DNA of 64,000 bases from Guadua angustifolia (Eukaryota; Streptophyta; Magnoliopsida; Poales; Poaceae), in contig CM070508.1 of assembly GCA_036346375.1 (NCBI GenBank), positions 26,046,852 to 26,110,851 of the forward strand, given 5' to 3'. A model generated the notes under the pieces. It saw only the letters and a list, made by a program, of their open reading frames with translations, did no database searches and was not told where the DNA came from. Positions within the stretch are counted from its first letter, which is position 1; the number at the start of each line of letters is the position of its first letter. Both the position numbers and the translations under genes were made by a program. Shown piece after piece: positions 53,624 through 64,000 of the stretch.

Positions 53624-54610
53624 TTAAGAAATTACACTGCTTTGATATCTTGATGGAATGGTAGGCACATAATTTGGATCGCGATCGTACCTACGGAAAT
53701 GCCAATCTCCGCTAGCATGCTCACGTATGAAGATGTGAAGCGCCATAGTAGCGGCAACAATCATCTTTTGCTTGATCATTGGATAACTCGGCATCTTGAG
53801 TAAAATTTGCCATTTCATCTTCCATACTCCAAACGATCACTCAACCATATTACGCACACTTGAATGTACTCTGTTGAACTTCTCCTTGACAATAGTTGGT
53901 TCTGTACCTATATGAAGCTCAGGAACATGGTACCTTTTACCCTTATATGGAGCTAGATACCCCAACCGGTTAGGATAATCGGCATCCACAAGGTTATTAA
54001 TACTTGCCTTAAATCAAAAAATAGATTCAATTAATGACAATATATTACTTAAACAGAGGAATTTTATTGCATATGTAAAAGTGAGTTACCTTGTAGAGGA
54101 TGTGGGAAGACAGATCGGTCCACTCTCAATGCATGGTATAAGACACTAGTATCATGTATAGCACCTGATTGGCCTGTAGATACGTATGTGAAACGCATGT
54201 CAAATTCACAAACTACCAACACATTTTGAGAGAGACTTCCTGATCGACCTCCCAATATAACTAACTTGTTGGTCAAATGGCATAAATACATGAATGTAAG
54301 TCCCATCAAGAGTACCAATGCAGTCTTTGAAGTGTGAATAAGCCCTTTTATCATCTTTAATCCTACTATATACAGTGGAGAAGTTAGGGTCCTTGAGTTT
54401 CACATAATCTATCGCCATGGCAACCACACAATGAAGGACCTCATCAAACTTCTTGCTAATAGTTTCACCCAAGTGCTTGAACCGATTTTGTGTTCTCCTA
54501 TTCGACTCACATACATTACAGATTCATAGAAATATTGCAAGTACCTCATGAGTACTTATATATTTGGATGGTCGTAAGTTGTACTTACCAACAAATCATG
54601 AAGGTCAAAG
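53624..54610 (-). pseudogene. PIF/Harbinger transposase (DDE_Tnp_4), broken
   Basis: Cut-and-paste transposase. On the minus strand: SHFKDCIGTLDGTYIHV (first catalytic Asp, ~54345-54300), CEFDMRFTYVSTGQSGAIHDTS (~54215-54155), LVDADYPNRLGYLAPYKG (second Asp, ~53985-53935), VRNMVE followed by a TGA and SFGVWK (catalytic Glu region, ~53865-53825), and PSYPMIKQKMIVAATMALHIF (53790-53730) to the end at 53624. A frame change near 54240, the TGA near 53847, and an intron-like gap at 54000-54085. Confidence 0.82.
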
Positions 54611-56199
54611 GAGAATAGCATGGTTTATACATAGCGTCCGATAACTTTCTCCCGAAGTAGATAGTATCTCTCTCAACTAACCCATCCCGCTAAGAATTGA
54701 GATTCTAGGCTGCGCCTTGTCCATGTAAGTTGAATAAAGCTGAATAACTGCCTGTTACTATCTAAAATACAACAGTTATTTGCACATCCATAGCTAGTTT
54801 ATCCGTGATACTTGATATCGTCAGTACGCAGCCGACTCTCTAAACGTGTCGTAACAAACCTCAAATTGCCAAGCAAAGTAAATTCACGTGCACATGAGCA
54901 TGGAGAACGCATGTACTGTAATTAGTCCACGTCTAATGAACCACAGTTTACATACAGTAGTACATCTTCCTTGTACTACACGATCTCAGCAGGTCATGCT
55001 GGCTACAATGGAACACAGTTTGTAAAATTCAATAATTATGACACATTTGCTCAACAAACCACTCCATTCAGCGAATTCGGAAGTTCTATTACATTAAAAC
55101 GTGCAATTCGGAAGTTTTGTGAAACAAGTTCTTGTAAAATATGTAGTTTTGTGATACAACTTCTTCTAAAATCTGTAGTTTTATGAAATAGAAACTAAAA
55201 TATGTAATTTTCTGATAGTTTGTATAAGAAACCTGTAGTTTTGCGAAAAAAGTTCTTCTAAAATCTATAGTTTATGAAATAGAAGCTAAAATCTATAATT
55301 TTCTAATAGTTTTTTAAAAAAAACCCTAATTTTGTAAAATTTACTCTAAACTCTAACTTGGATTTTTGCCAAAACCTTTAATCCTAACTTGAAAATTTTA
55401 TGTGTGAATACATTTGAAAAGTATACAAAAAAATACATATACAAATTATGTAACCCTAAATTGGATTTTGGCCTAAATCATAAACCATAATTTGGATTTC
55501 GGCCTAAACCCTAAAACCTAATTTGGGAATTTATGTGCAAATACTTAGTATTTTTCATTAAAATAGATAGAAAGTGTAGATAAATGCATACATGATTTTT
55601 TCATAATTTTTTCTAGCCCCAGGAGACCATTTCTCAAAGGTTTGAAAATCACCGAAATTTTGTCCAATTTTGCTGACATTTTGGTATTTTGGCCAAAACT
55701 TAGGTTTTCTCGATTTCAAATTTGCGAACTTTATCCAAATTTTGTCCGAAATTCAAAAATTTCACTAAAATTTTGGATTTCAACCACCACCAAAATGTGA
55801 TCCGAAAACGAAATTTGAAACCTTCGGCTTTAGAATGAATTGGTAGCAAAGCTAGATGTACATATGGTTGGTTATGTTAGGCTATGTATATGATGTGCGT
55901 ATTTTGCATGTCTATCGTATGACTTGTAGCTTGCAACCTAACGTACTAAGTGTACTTTGACATTTTGCTATGTGTACAGACTATAACCTGACGTACTAAG
56001 TGTACTTAACCATTTACCACGTATACTGACTATACCAATCACTTTATACCTCGATTACCGACATGACACCGTAGTCTTAACAAGATGCACGTTCTCATTT
56101 AGTTAGCCCCGTTAGCACACTATGTGAGATACCTTGGGATGGTTTATGGGATCATTGCAGTTTGATTTTCATAACGCTAAGGTATCGTGAAGAGGTTTT
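54611..56199. repeat. AT-rich repeat-derived spacer
   Basis: 55080-55320 holds five to six diverged ~50-bp units with TGTAGTTTT(G/A)TGA and AAGTTCTTCTAAAAT. 55600-55835 is the inverted partner of 29056-29230. No gene seen. Confidence 0.5.
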
Positions 56200-56220
56200 C
56201 ACTATTACAAAACACTATAT

Positions 56221-56450
56221 CACAGACGGTTCACAAAACACATCACAGACGGTTTTGTGAACCGTCTATATCAAAGTGTCAGTGATGACAATAGGACATC
56301 ATTGACGGTTTTTGAACCGTCAGTGAACATTAACATCACAGACGGTTCTAACAAAAAACCGTCTGTGATAAGGGCATATCACGGACGGTTCGAGGTTAGA
56401 ACCGTCTATGATAGAACCGTCTGTGATAAGAACTCATCACACACTGTTCA
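56221..56450. repeat. CACTA-1 subterminal hairpin repeats
   Basis: At least four inverted pairs of ACAGACGGTT with AACCGTCTGTGA around loops of 4-20 bases (for example 56243-56272, 56294-56325, 56333-56370, 56380-56412). Such motifs bind the CACTA accessory transposase. Confidence 0.75.
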
Positions 56451-56533
56451 AACTGGTAATTTAAAAACACTAAATTAGAAGAGATTTCCTAGGATGTCAC
56501 CCATTCTAATACCTAGGAATACTACTTTCGCCT

Positions 56534-56652
56534 AATTACTACTCGAGTGGTCTTCCCAAGAGGTCACCCATCCTATTACTACTCACATCTAAGCACGCTT
56601 AACTTCAGAGTTCTTATAACATCCAGTATTTTAGTGGTGGTATGATAACATC
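56534..56652 (-). pseudogene. Degenerate complete 5S rRNA sequence inside CACTA-1
   Basis: The minus strand follows plant 5S rRNA end to end: GATGTTATCATACCACCACT, AGAACTCTGAAGTTAAGCGTG, CTTAGATGTGAGTAGTAATAG, GATGGGTGACCTCTTGGGAAG. The box C element (GGATGGGTGACC) is intact and box A nearly so. A second, partial copy of the 3' half lies at 56483-56531. This is sequence captured by a transposon, not an rDNA array. Confidence 0.8.
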
Positions 56653-57409
56653 TGACATATTATGCCTCCCTCCTCCTTTTAACCCCGTGAAGCAATCTTA
56701 ACAACGATTTCCAATTATTTTAAATTAGCAAACTATGGAGGTAATTAGCAAAATTTAAAGCTTTCAAATTTATTTTCCATACTTTTGACTATTAATGATG
56801 CTTACAATATATGTGCCATTACTATTCATGGAACATGTAAAAACACCATAACTTTTGACTCGTACGTTTGATTTTGGTATTCTTGAGCTTTCCGGAATCA
56901 TCACACGATGAGCTCTCCGATTATATTCTTTTGGGCACCGATTCTAGTTTGCAAATAAGAAATCCGATCACTTTTGTTAAAATGGTCATAACTTTTGACT
57001 CGTAACTCGGATCGGGGCGTTCTTTGGCTCATTTGAAAGATAATGAAAAGTAGTACCCAAATTTCATAAGTGTGCCAAAATCAGATGGTCGGATCTTACT
57101 AGTTTGTGCAAGTGCGTGCGCGGTGACGGAATTCCAAAAAAAGGTCGTTTAGGGCCTCAAAACGGCCTCCGAAGTTTTGAATCTGTTTCGACCGTTCTTT
57201 TTAATTATTGCAAATGGAATATTAGTTCCAATTGTTTTAAATATAATATTATTTAATTTCAATTCTTTCAAATTAGAAGGCAGGAGAGGTAATTATCAAT
57301 AAACGAAGTGGCTGGAAGCTCTGTTTATACGTGAGATATCACACACGGTTTTATATTACAGCCGTCTGTGATGTAAGAAATATCACAGACGGTTTCTAAA
57401 TATAACAGT

Positions 57410-59424
57410 CCCCCTTCGGGCCGCCTCCCCGTGGGCTCGCCTCTCCACAGCCACCTCCCTTCGCGCGCCCCGGCCCGCCCGCGCTAGCGTCACCACCCCT
57501 TCTTCCTAGCGTCCGGTCCGAACCCAGCCTCACCAGCGAATCCCGCCCGTCGTGCGCTGCCTCGTCCAATCTCGTCGCCCACCTGCCGAGCTGTGAATCC
57601 CGCACTTGCGCCCGTCGCCTCAGCCGGCCCGCCTGTGACCGTCCTCATCGTTGAAAACCCGTCACCCCTCTCTCTTCCCTACCGCCGCTCTCCCTCCACG
57701 CCTGGGGCTATAAATAGCCCCCACCCTCGCCCATTCTACCTCGCCCCGAGCTCGCCACGAGCTTCTCTTCCACCCCCGCTAGCCCATTCCCTCTCCGGCT
57801 CTCTCCCCGCGCCGCGCGGAGCTCTTTTTCCCTCGGCTCCGGTCTCCCCGCCGCTCCGCCTCACCACTCTATCCCTCGCCTATTCTTCCCCCGCCCTGGA
57901 ATCGCCGTGAGCTCCTCTCTCCGTTCCGCCACTCCATTCCTCCTCTGGCGCCGTCCTTCACCTACACGCCTGTCTTCTTCTCCATGTCCGGCAACTCAGT
58001 GCCGCCGCCCGTCACCACATGCTCCCTCTCTCTATGCGCACTGGGGCCCCGTCGTCAGCGCTCCCCCGCCCGTCTCTATCCAGCGGGCCCTCTCTGTCAG
58101 CTTCCCCCTCTCGCTGCCTGGCCAAGCCTCGCCTTGTCAGTCCCCCCCTCTCTGCTCGGTGGCCTCATTGTCAACCTACCAACTACAAATTACCAAGGTC
58201 TGGTGGCCCATCGCGCCAGCGTGCAGCTGCAAGGTTTCGGGTCATTGTGGTTAAAGCGAAAGCAGAGCCAAGACAAATACAAAGGAGTTATCTTGGCGAC
58301 CCGATCCAAAAATCCTTTTCCAATTTCTTTTGATTTTCTGGATTTTCATTTTATTTAAAATCCAAAAAATTCAAATAAAATTCTAGAAAAATCCCCAAAA
58401 ATCCTTAAAAATTCTCAAAAATCCAAAAATAGCCAAAAATACATAGTTTTGATCCATTCGAGCCAATGAGTCCAAAAATAATCTCCGTTTCTCCATACCA
58501 AGTTCAGAAAATTCCTAAAATGCCCCTAAACTCCATTTTGACCATTTTCTCTCCGATTCCTTTTTCTGTTCTTCTTTCTTTGGTTGTTCTTATTCGTTTA
58601 TTTATTGGATTTGCTTTTTCGCGCTAAATCCGATGTCGGAGCAGTTCCTGGAGCAACCCACGGAGCAGGAGCAGTACGTCGAGCCGCCGTAGAAGCAAGA
58701 GCTATCCGGAGCCAGCCACGACTACAGCTACATCTCGCTAGGCGAACCTTCAACCCCGCAAGGCAAGCCGCACCCCCTTGAACATATTGATCCCATTTTC
58801 CGTATAAATACTGTATATGTAGTTATTGCATCATTGTCTGTAAATAGAGTAGAGACCTAAAAAGGAGCTAGTTTAGAATGACTTAGTTAAAAACCCACCC
58901 TCTTGTTAAAGCCATGTTGATTATGCCATATTCACTTGTTAACCCTAGGCTATCATTAATGAACCACCGTAGGCTAGCTATAATAATCTTTCTCAATTAC
59001 GAACTATTGTTCAAAACCCCCGAGTCTTGACTCGGGGCGCGCTTTCAAAACCTGCTACGGTTAGGGGGACAGTGTTGGGGGGACCACGGAAGGTGGATGC
59101 TAGCCCAACCCTCAACCGATGACAAGCCCAGATGTGGTCTGGTGATGGGTACGGTGGTACCAATGTTGTTATGTGTATTAGGTTGTGTCTTTGACACTTA
59201 AGGATTAACCTCCTTGAGCAAAGTAAATAAGTTCAGTCCTCTGTCAACCACAAGTTGGGTCGATCAGCTTTGTTGACCTGATCCAACGTAGCCCGGTATA
59301 TTGTTTTTCTCCTTGGAGTACCTACAGGTGGAATTACCATTCTCAGTTGGGGGAATGGATCGCGAGTTGTTTGGGGTGGAAGGAATGGTGCGGCCATTTG
59401 TCGGTTCTCATAACATTACGTATC
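57410..59424 (+). repeat. GC-rich promoter-like repeat, unclassified
   Basis: 57410-58250 is C/T-rich with a CTATAAATAG TATA box at 57708-57717; 58300-58600 is AT-rich and intron-like. At 58633 an ATG opens MSEQFLEQPTEQEQYVEPP before a TAG. 59010-59400 contains phrases (GACTCGGGGCGCGCTTTC, GGGGGAATGGATCGCGAG) that I recall from abundant grass repeats. It looks like the 5' part of a transposon gene, with CACTA-2 inserted at 59425. Confidence 0.45.
57708..57717 (+). promoter_or_regulatory. TATA box
   Basis: CTATAAATAG in GC-rich context, followed by a C/T-rich tract typical of a grass 5' UTR. Whether it is used is unknown. Confidence 0.5.
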
Positions 59425-59449
59425 CACTACAAGGATCCTGATTATTGTC

Positions 59450-60085
59450 GTCGGCTTTTACCGACGACACAGATACAATTCCCGAAGACACAGAGTTGTG
59501 TCGTCGGTCAACCGACGACATAAGTCCCTCGACACAGAGTCGACGACACAACACATCTGTGTCGGTGGCTAACATAAACCCCGCCGACCAAAGCGCATCC
59601 TGGGCCGGCCCCATCAACCAGGTCTGTATCGGCGGTTTAATATAGCCGCCGATACATACCCAGCCTAACGGCGCGCCCCCAGCGACGCCGGTCTGACGCG
59701 TGGGCCCCACTTGCCCAAGCTGTGTCGTCGATAAAACACGAACCCGCCTACACTGTTGCCCACTTTGTATCGTCGGCTTGACTATAGCCGCCGACACAAA
59801 GCCCTACTTGGATTAGCTACAGAACCAGCTGCGTCGTCGGTAATATGTGAGCCGCCTAGACTATTGCCCACTTTGTATCGTCGGCTACAACTACAGCCGC
59901 CGACATAGAGGCCTACCGGGATTGGCTCCAGAACCATCTGTGTCGTCGGGGACATATGGGCCGCCTAGACTATTGCCCAATCTGTATCGTCGGTTATGGC
60001 TATAGCCGCCAACACAGATCCCAACTGGGATTGGCTCCAGAACCAGCCTGGTTCTATTTGTCATCGGCGGTGTCCCCAACCGATG
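59450..60085. repeat. CACTA-2 subterminal repeats
   Basis: Roughly 15 copies of TCGTCGGc/t or the complement GCCGACA(C), plus repeated blocks (CTACAACTAC/GCCGCC; TTGGCTCCAGAACCA at 59922, 60031, variant 59810). Transposase-binding region. Confidence 0.75.
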
Positions 60086-60183
60086 ACAAAAGTTGTAAAA
60101 AAAAGGAAAAAAATACCGGAATTTTTTTAAAAAATCCAATTTTAACCTGCAATAAAACCCCATTCCCAACAGTTTTATATTCC

Positions 60184-60267
60184 CAATTGCCCAGAACAAT
60201 CACAACATCTAATTTCACACACATTACCACATTCGCATTCACCAATATAATTCACAATTGATCACAA
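60184..60267. repeat. 84-bp direct repeat, left copy
   Basis: CAATTGCCCAGAACAATCAC ... TTGATCACAA. 81 of 84 bases match 63483-63566. Flanks the TPP2 insert. Confidence 0.85.
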
Positions 60268-63200
60268 GATAGATTGTGATAATCAATATTTCCATCACGT
60301 TTTGGTTCGTAGCCATGCTCCTTCTTTCCATGTTGAACACACTCAATGTGAAGGAAGATGGTGCACCTTTAGCGACTCAGTCTCTGCCAAGGCAAGACCT
60401 TTTTGGTATAGTGCATCAGCTAACTGGTCTCGTGTTTCTTCCATCTTTTCTTAGTTTTCTACCGTAGTAAAATATTTCGTAAAAGCAAGATACATTAGAG
60501 CCGATACATTTTCACTAACAAAAGGAGAGATGATAGCTACTAGTAAATACTCTACCTATGCCTCTTCATCCTCGGATTTGGTTTTAGAGACAAAATTTTT
60601 GCCGCCTCTCTGTCAATCACTGCCCACAACCTCATCACCGCAAAGAATAACCTGAATAGCAAAAGGACAATAGGCAGTTAAAAACAAATATATCTTATTG
60701 GAGCATGAATACTGAATTACTGATATAGAAGTAATATATCATTACTGATATAGAAGTAATATATCTGCATTTTGCTTGAAATTGAGAATTTGATACCATT
60801 TATTCCGACAGAGTAAAGCATTAATCTCCACCCAAGTGACAGTACCGTATTAAGGGAGGGTGAAGAGCACTGTGAACTAAGTCACCAAGCTTTCACATGG
60901 AAAGAAAACATGCATGTTTGAAGCATAGTTTTAAACAATCATTTTTTTCCAGTTGAAGTATGGTAAGACTATAAACTATGTGATTGTTGGTTAGAATCAA
61001 CATATGTACGTGGGTAGTTTTTATTTCCTTAAAAAGTGGTGAAATGAATTATGATTTTCATTCCAATCTTTAACCACTGAAGGCATGAATACAAGGTAAC
61101 ATTGTATGGCATCAACCTATCAACTAATGGATCAGTTCTTTATGTAAAAGGTACATGTTGCACCTAGTGGTGAGTTCAAAAAGGCATTAACCAAGGTTTC
61201 CACATATTCACTCAGACGGTAAAATAGTATGGACATTTGAACAAGCACACTTAATACGAAGACAGCACCTTTGTGCATAGTTTGCTAAGTCCAGTAATTC
61301 AAAATAGATGCAGGACAACATAAATGAAAAGGAAATATTAGTAACCTCTTTGTGATGGCTAATCTTATCATCAGAAGTTGTTTTCTGAAGTACACATTTC
61401 AAAATTTTGGCAAGCAAAGGTGTATATTTCGGATACTCTGACTGCAATATGCCAAGAAAGGTTAATTGTCATTACAGAAAACAACAATATAAACAGATAT
61501 AGTTCACAATTTCAATAACATAAGATAGAAGGACATGTTTAGCAAGAAAAACCCATAAGATATAACATCTTATTGCATATCTTAATCACCATATCTTAGC
61601 ATGTAAAATTAACTAATATTAGAGGCACCACAATAATTCTGCAAACTACATATTCTCACAAAAATATGAAAAAGGAAAACAACTGTCATTAAGCCACATC
61701 TTACAGATGATGACAAATTTCAACCATCGATGTTTTTATCCATTCGCTTATTCTAAGTTGGAAAAAAAATTATGGAGGAAATAAACTCTAACAGTTAATT
61801 GGACAATGGATGTATAGACAGCTAGCCATGCAATTTCATAGGCAATTCTTCTAGTTAGATGTCAATAAACAAAATGATTTTCATTAGAGCTTTCAATTAC
61901 AGTTTTAAATAATAGAAAGATTCTGCATGAAAAGCAAGGGAATTGAGAAAACAGATGAATGATTTGTCGAAACATGGAAAATGGCATCAAAAACCACCTT
62001 TTGAGGATTGGAGCTAAAGATAAGAATGTTAGTAGAACAGCTTTCCTTGTATTTGCAATGTCAACATTAGAAAAACGGTAAAATTTACCCCGCATACTTA
62101 ATAAAAAAGAAATTGTGGCACACCTTGAGTATTCCTACATTTATCTCAGATGTTTTCCAGTTAAAATTGTCAACTAGCCATCACATGGCAGCCATATCAG
62201 GCATGCATGGACCTCCAAATCGAGATTGACATAATCAGTAAAGTATGTAAACAAAATGATAAAAAGTGCAGAAGGTTGAATCATATTCCTCCATAACCAC
62301 ATCAAAGGATAATACAAAAACAACACAAAAATGAGTAACGATCCTTGCATAAAAGATTCTAAGTTTCAACAAGAAAAGAGAATAGACTTAACAAAGTGAC
62401 CCGGAAGATATAATAAAATCATCACATCTGGTCTTTCTTAGTGTATCTTAAATGATAAGATAAGAAAAATGACTAAAAGAAATCATTATACCTTAAGAGA
62501 AGCAACAAGCTCCACCCAGGCAGACTTGTCATCCTCACTTTCTTGCTTAAGGCCGGAAAGAAACTTTATCTTGGCATCTCGAACCTAACCAATCATACTT
62601 ATTGTGAAGATTGTTCCCCATGAATTTCAATTGCAAAAAGCAAAATCATTTTTATCTATTAAAGTATTAATATAAAAACAGGCATTAGTCATGATTATTT
62701 CCATGTAACTGAAGTTCACAATTATCTATTGATGAAAAATTACATGGATATAGTATGTATTAAGTTAATACCAACAAAAGTCTTCCAAATCAAGAACTCT
62801 TCAGCAAATAATAAAATGATCAACTTATGAAGCAAAATAATTGTGTTAGAACTTCATCAGCAACAAAAAAAATTCAAGTAAATGACATTTAACTAGCTAT
62901 TAAAGTGTGTCAACCTCCTCATCTAATCGCTCCGAAATACTCTTTGTTCCAATCGAAACTCCCTTTTCTTTATCATCATCAACCTGCAAATTTTACATAA
63001 TTATATCAAGTACATTGAATATGTGAGACAACTATAGAGCACAAAACATATAACAGGCAAAAACTAATAGACATATGGTGATATTGGATATGAATTTACA
63101 CCTGAGCTAGCAGTCTTCTAGCATTAATGTAAGGATCATAATAACAGCAAAAATAAAAGTAAATAAAAACAGAACTGAAAATTTAATCCGTGCTACTAAC

Positions 63201-63482
63201 CTTTGATGGTGGAATGAGATAAGAAATATTATAAGATGTCAGCATCTTTGGTTTTGCTCATCTTTTTGGTGAATGAACTTCTGTACCATATGTTATGGAC
63301 CCAACCAAAACAGCCCTGTGTGGAGCATTCTGCAAAAGCAATTCAACATATAAAACCAAAACAAAGTCACAAAACTGATATAGTGATATTTAATCAAATT
63401 ATACATCAACCGGATATGTACCTTAGGAAGTTTTTCTCTAGATGGTGGAGACACGTAGAATGCTTCAGGTTCTCTAATTTCA
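60268..63482 (-). pseudogene. TPP2: Captured C-terminal piece of tripeptidyl-peptidase II gene, introns kept
   Basis: TPP2 is a giant cytosolic subtilisin-type exopeptidase; this is its helical C-terminal region, not the catalytic domain. Exons (minus): 63422-63482 EAFYVSPPSREKLPK; 63201-63329 NAPHRAVLVGSITYG ... NISYLIPPSK; 62915-62983 VDDDKEKGVSIGTKSISERL; 62492-62584 VRDAKIKFLSGLKQESED; 61346-61441 SEYPKYTPLLAKILKCVLQ; 60556-60651 DEVV...IDREAAKILSLK...SEDEEA; ~60340-60462 ETRDQLADALYQKGLALAE. Most junctions keep GT/AG. Damage: compensating frameshifts in exon 2, a frameshift and CAG-to-TAG in exon 6, TAA at the start of the last exon. Introns show DNA-level capture. Confidence 0.85.
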
Positions 63483-63541
63483 CAATTGCCCAGAACAATC
63501 ACAACATCTAATTTCACACACATGACCACATTCGCATTCAC
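63293..63541 (-). CDS. Chimeric frame: transposon repeat joined to TPP2 exon
   Basis: The ATG at 63539-63541 lies in the transposon's 84-bp repeat. The frame (MNANVVMCVKLDVVIVLGN) runs without a stop into the first captured TPP2 exon (EAFYVSPPSREKLPK) and reaches its splice donor at 63421. If transcribed and spliced it would make a short fusion; without splicing it reads on into the intron. No evidence of expression. Confidence 0.4.
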   Translation of the reverse strand: MNANVVMCVKLDVVIVLGNCEIREPEAFYVSPPSREKLPKVHIRLMYNLIKYHYISFVTLFWFYMLNCFCRMLHTGLFWLGP

Positions 63542-63566
63542 CGATACAATTCACAATTGATCACAA
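63483..63566. repeat. 84-bp direct repeat, right copy
   Basis: Same as 60184-60267 with three substitutions. The TPP2 exon starts within ~10 bases of it. Confidence 0.85.
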
Positions 63567-63608
63567 ACACATATATAGCAAAATGCATCAATAATTCATA
63601 AATTCAGC

Positions 63609-64000
63609 TCACAAACCAAAAGAGTACATCACATTCACAATCAACAAGTCTATGAACCAGCAAAAGAAATAACTAACTAAGTCTGTGAACCAAAGAAAAG
63701 GATCAAGAAACACCTGCCAACGAATTGATTCGGGTCGATCTTGTGCCATCGAATCACCTCCTGAGCATTCATCGCAGAGCAAAGCGCAATTGAGGTGGAC
63801 ACCTACAAGATTAGAGGAAACTACAATTTTCAAAACTTTTGTGAATTTTTGTACTTGTATGAATAGTTAGCTAAAATCGAACAAAATGCATTACCCCGCT
63901 CGGCGTCTGCGTGAAGAACGGCGGAGGTGGCATCTGCGGGTGGCGGAGGGTCCCGCCGCAACGATCGTGGATATGATATGTTAGCATCTCAAACGTAAGT
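63609..64000 (-). other. Minus-strand coding-like end of CACTA-2
   Basis: 63900-64000 is GC-rich, with Pro-rich residues in one minus frame (MPPPPFFTQTPSG). An AG/GT-bounded stretch at about 63718-63800 could be the next exon (open in two frames). I do not recognise a domain. Probably the N-terminal part of a CACTA-encoded protein or further captured sequence. Confidence 0.3.

Larger units (their letters stand above)
52823..54610 (-). mobile_element. PIF/Harbinger DNA transposon remnant
   Basis: Left terminus GGCCGTGTTTGGCATAGC at 52823, preceded by TTA (52820-52822), is the PIF/Harbinger pattern (GGCCNTGTTTGG, TWA target). A decayed transposase lies at 53624-54610 on the minus strand. I found no matching right terminus up to 56200, so the element is truncated, or the terminus belongs to a separate MITE. 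Confidence 0.6.
56200..57409 (+). mobile_element. CACTA element 1, left part
   Basis: Starts CACTATTACAAAACACTATATCACAG at 56200. Subterminal repeats ACAGACGGTT / AACCGTCTGTGA occur in both orientations at 56221-56450 and again at 57330-57397. The right terminus is not seen; it may lie beyond the sequence starting at 57410. The middle has two CATAACTTTTGACTCGTA copies (56848, 56985), filler typical of grass CACTA elements. Confidence 0.65.
59425..64000 (-). mobile_element. CACTA element 2, left part, with captured host gene fragment
   Basis: Begins CACTACAAGGATCC at 59425. Subterminal array 59450-60085 has many GTCGTCGGC / GCCGCCGACA(C/T) words in both orientations, often as ...TCGTCGGCT-x-AGCCGCCGAC... 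pairs. It is followed by element sequence, an 84-bp repeat, a TPP2 gene piece, the repeat again, and a GC-rich minus-strand coding-like end at 63690-64000 (MPPPPFFTQTPSG-type residues at 63950-63900) that may be the start of a transposon gene. The right terminus is outside the window. Confidence 0.7.

Noticed and set aside
29056..55835. Terminal inverted repeats of one 27-kb transposon
   Set aside because: No matching 8-11 bp target duplications outside them, moderate similarity, and the interior is explained by independent insertions.
56534..56652. Cassandra TRIM (5S-bearing LTR)
   Set aside because: No flanking LTR pair or TG...CA ends; it is framed by CACTA subterminal repeats instead.
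60268..63482. Native TPP2 locus
   Set aside because: Starts and ends at the 84-bp transposon repeat, lacks upstream exons and the protease domain, and has several disabling changes.
1..64000. tRNA, rRNA operon or organelle DNA insert
   Set aside because: Apart from the degenerate 5S at 56534-56652 I saw no cloverleaf-forming tRNA or chloroplast/mitochondrial coding sequence; a tRNAscan-SE or organelle BLAST run would settle it.

Overview
This window is an intergenic 'transposon sea' from a plant nuclear genome, almost certainly a grass (Poaceae). The lineages point that way: a Sirevirus copia with an env-like ORF, a Tekay-type chromovirus with 3-kb LTRs and an extra ORF before gag, Tat-lineage gypsy elements with an antisense ORF, Tourist-like and PIF/Harbinger elements, and CACTA elements with captured host sequence. 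I see no intact single-copy host gene. The species cannot be fixed from the sequence.

Layout, left to right. 1-1361: the 5' LTR and leader of a minus-strand gypsy element cut by the window edge. 1829-25247: a three-deep nest. A ~0.7-kb non-autonomous hAT element (8-bp target duplication CGTGAGGG) was invaded by a minus-strand Sirevirus (2029-24727, TSD GGTGG). One LTR of that Sirevirus was then invaded by a minus-strand Tekay chromovirus (3054-14933). 25278-28973: a Tourist-like MITE (TSD TAA) split by a probable ~3.4-kb solo LTR. That LTR carries a striking array of short hairpins with different stems but the same ACACA loop. 29263-36786: a 5'-truncated minus-strand Tat element fused to the integrase region of an older copia element. 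36787-52482: that copia (minus strand), whose gag is split by a plus-strand Tat element (38452-50225, TSD GCTGG). 52823-54610: a decayed PIF/Harbinger transposase. 56200-57400: the left part of a CACTA element carrying a complete degenerate 5S rRNA sequence. 57410-59424: a GC-rich, promoter-like repeat with a TATA box. 59425-64000: the left end of a second CACTA element carrying a 3.2-kb piece of a tripeptidyl-peptidase II (TPP2) gene, introns included, between 84-bp direct repeats.

Working logic. The retrotransposon genes are gag, protease, RT, RNase H and integrase modules in canonical order, plus lineage-specific accessory ORFs: sense upstream of gag in Tekay, antisense downstream of pol in both Tat copies, and env-like in the Sirevirus. 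Nearly every ORF is broken. Two kinds of damage are visible. The Sirevirus and TPP2 copies carry several stops of CGA-to-TGA or CAG-to-TAG type, the classic decay of methylated repeats. The two gypsy elements show many single-base gaps in G/C-rich runs that differ even between their own LTRs, which may partly be long-read consensus error. Frame state in those elements should therefore not be taken at face value.

The strongest leads are the ACACA-loop hairpin array (25934-28059), the TPP2 transduplication with an in-frame transposon-TPP2 reading frame (60184-63566), and the 5S rRNA sequence inside a CACTA element (56534-56652).
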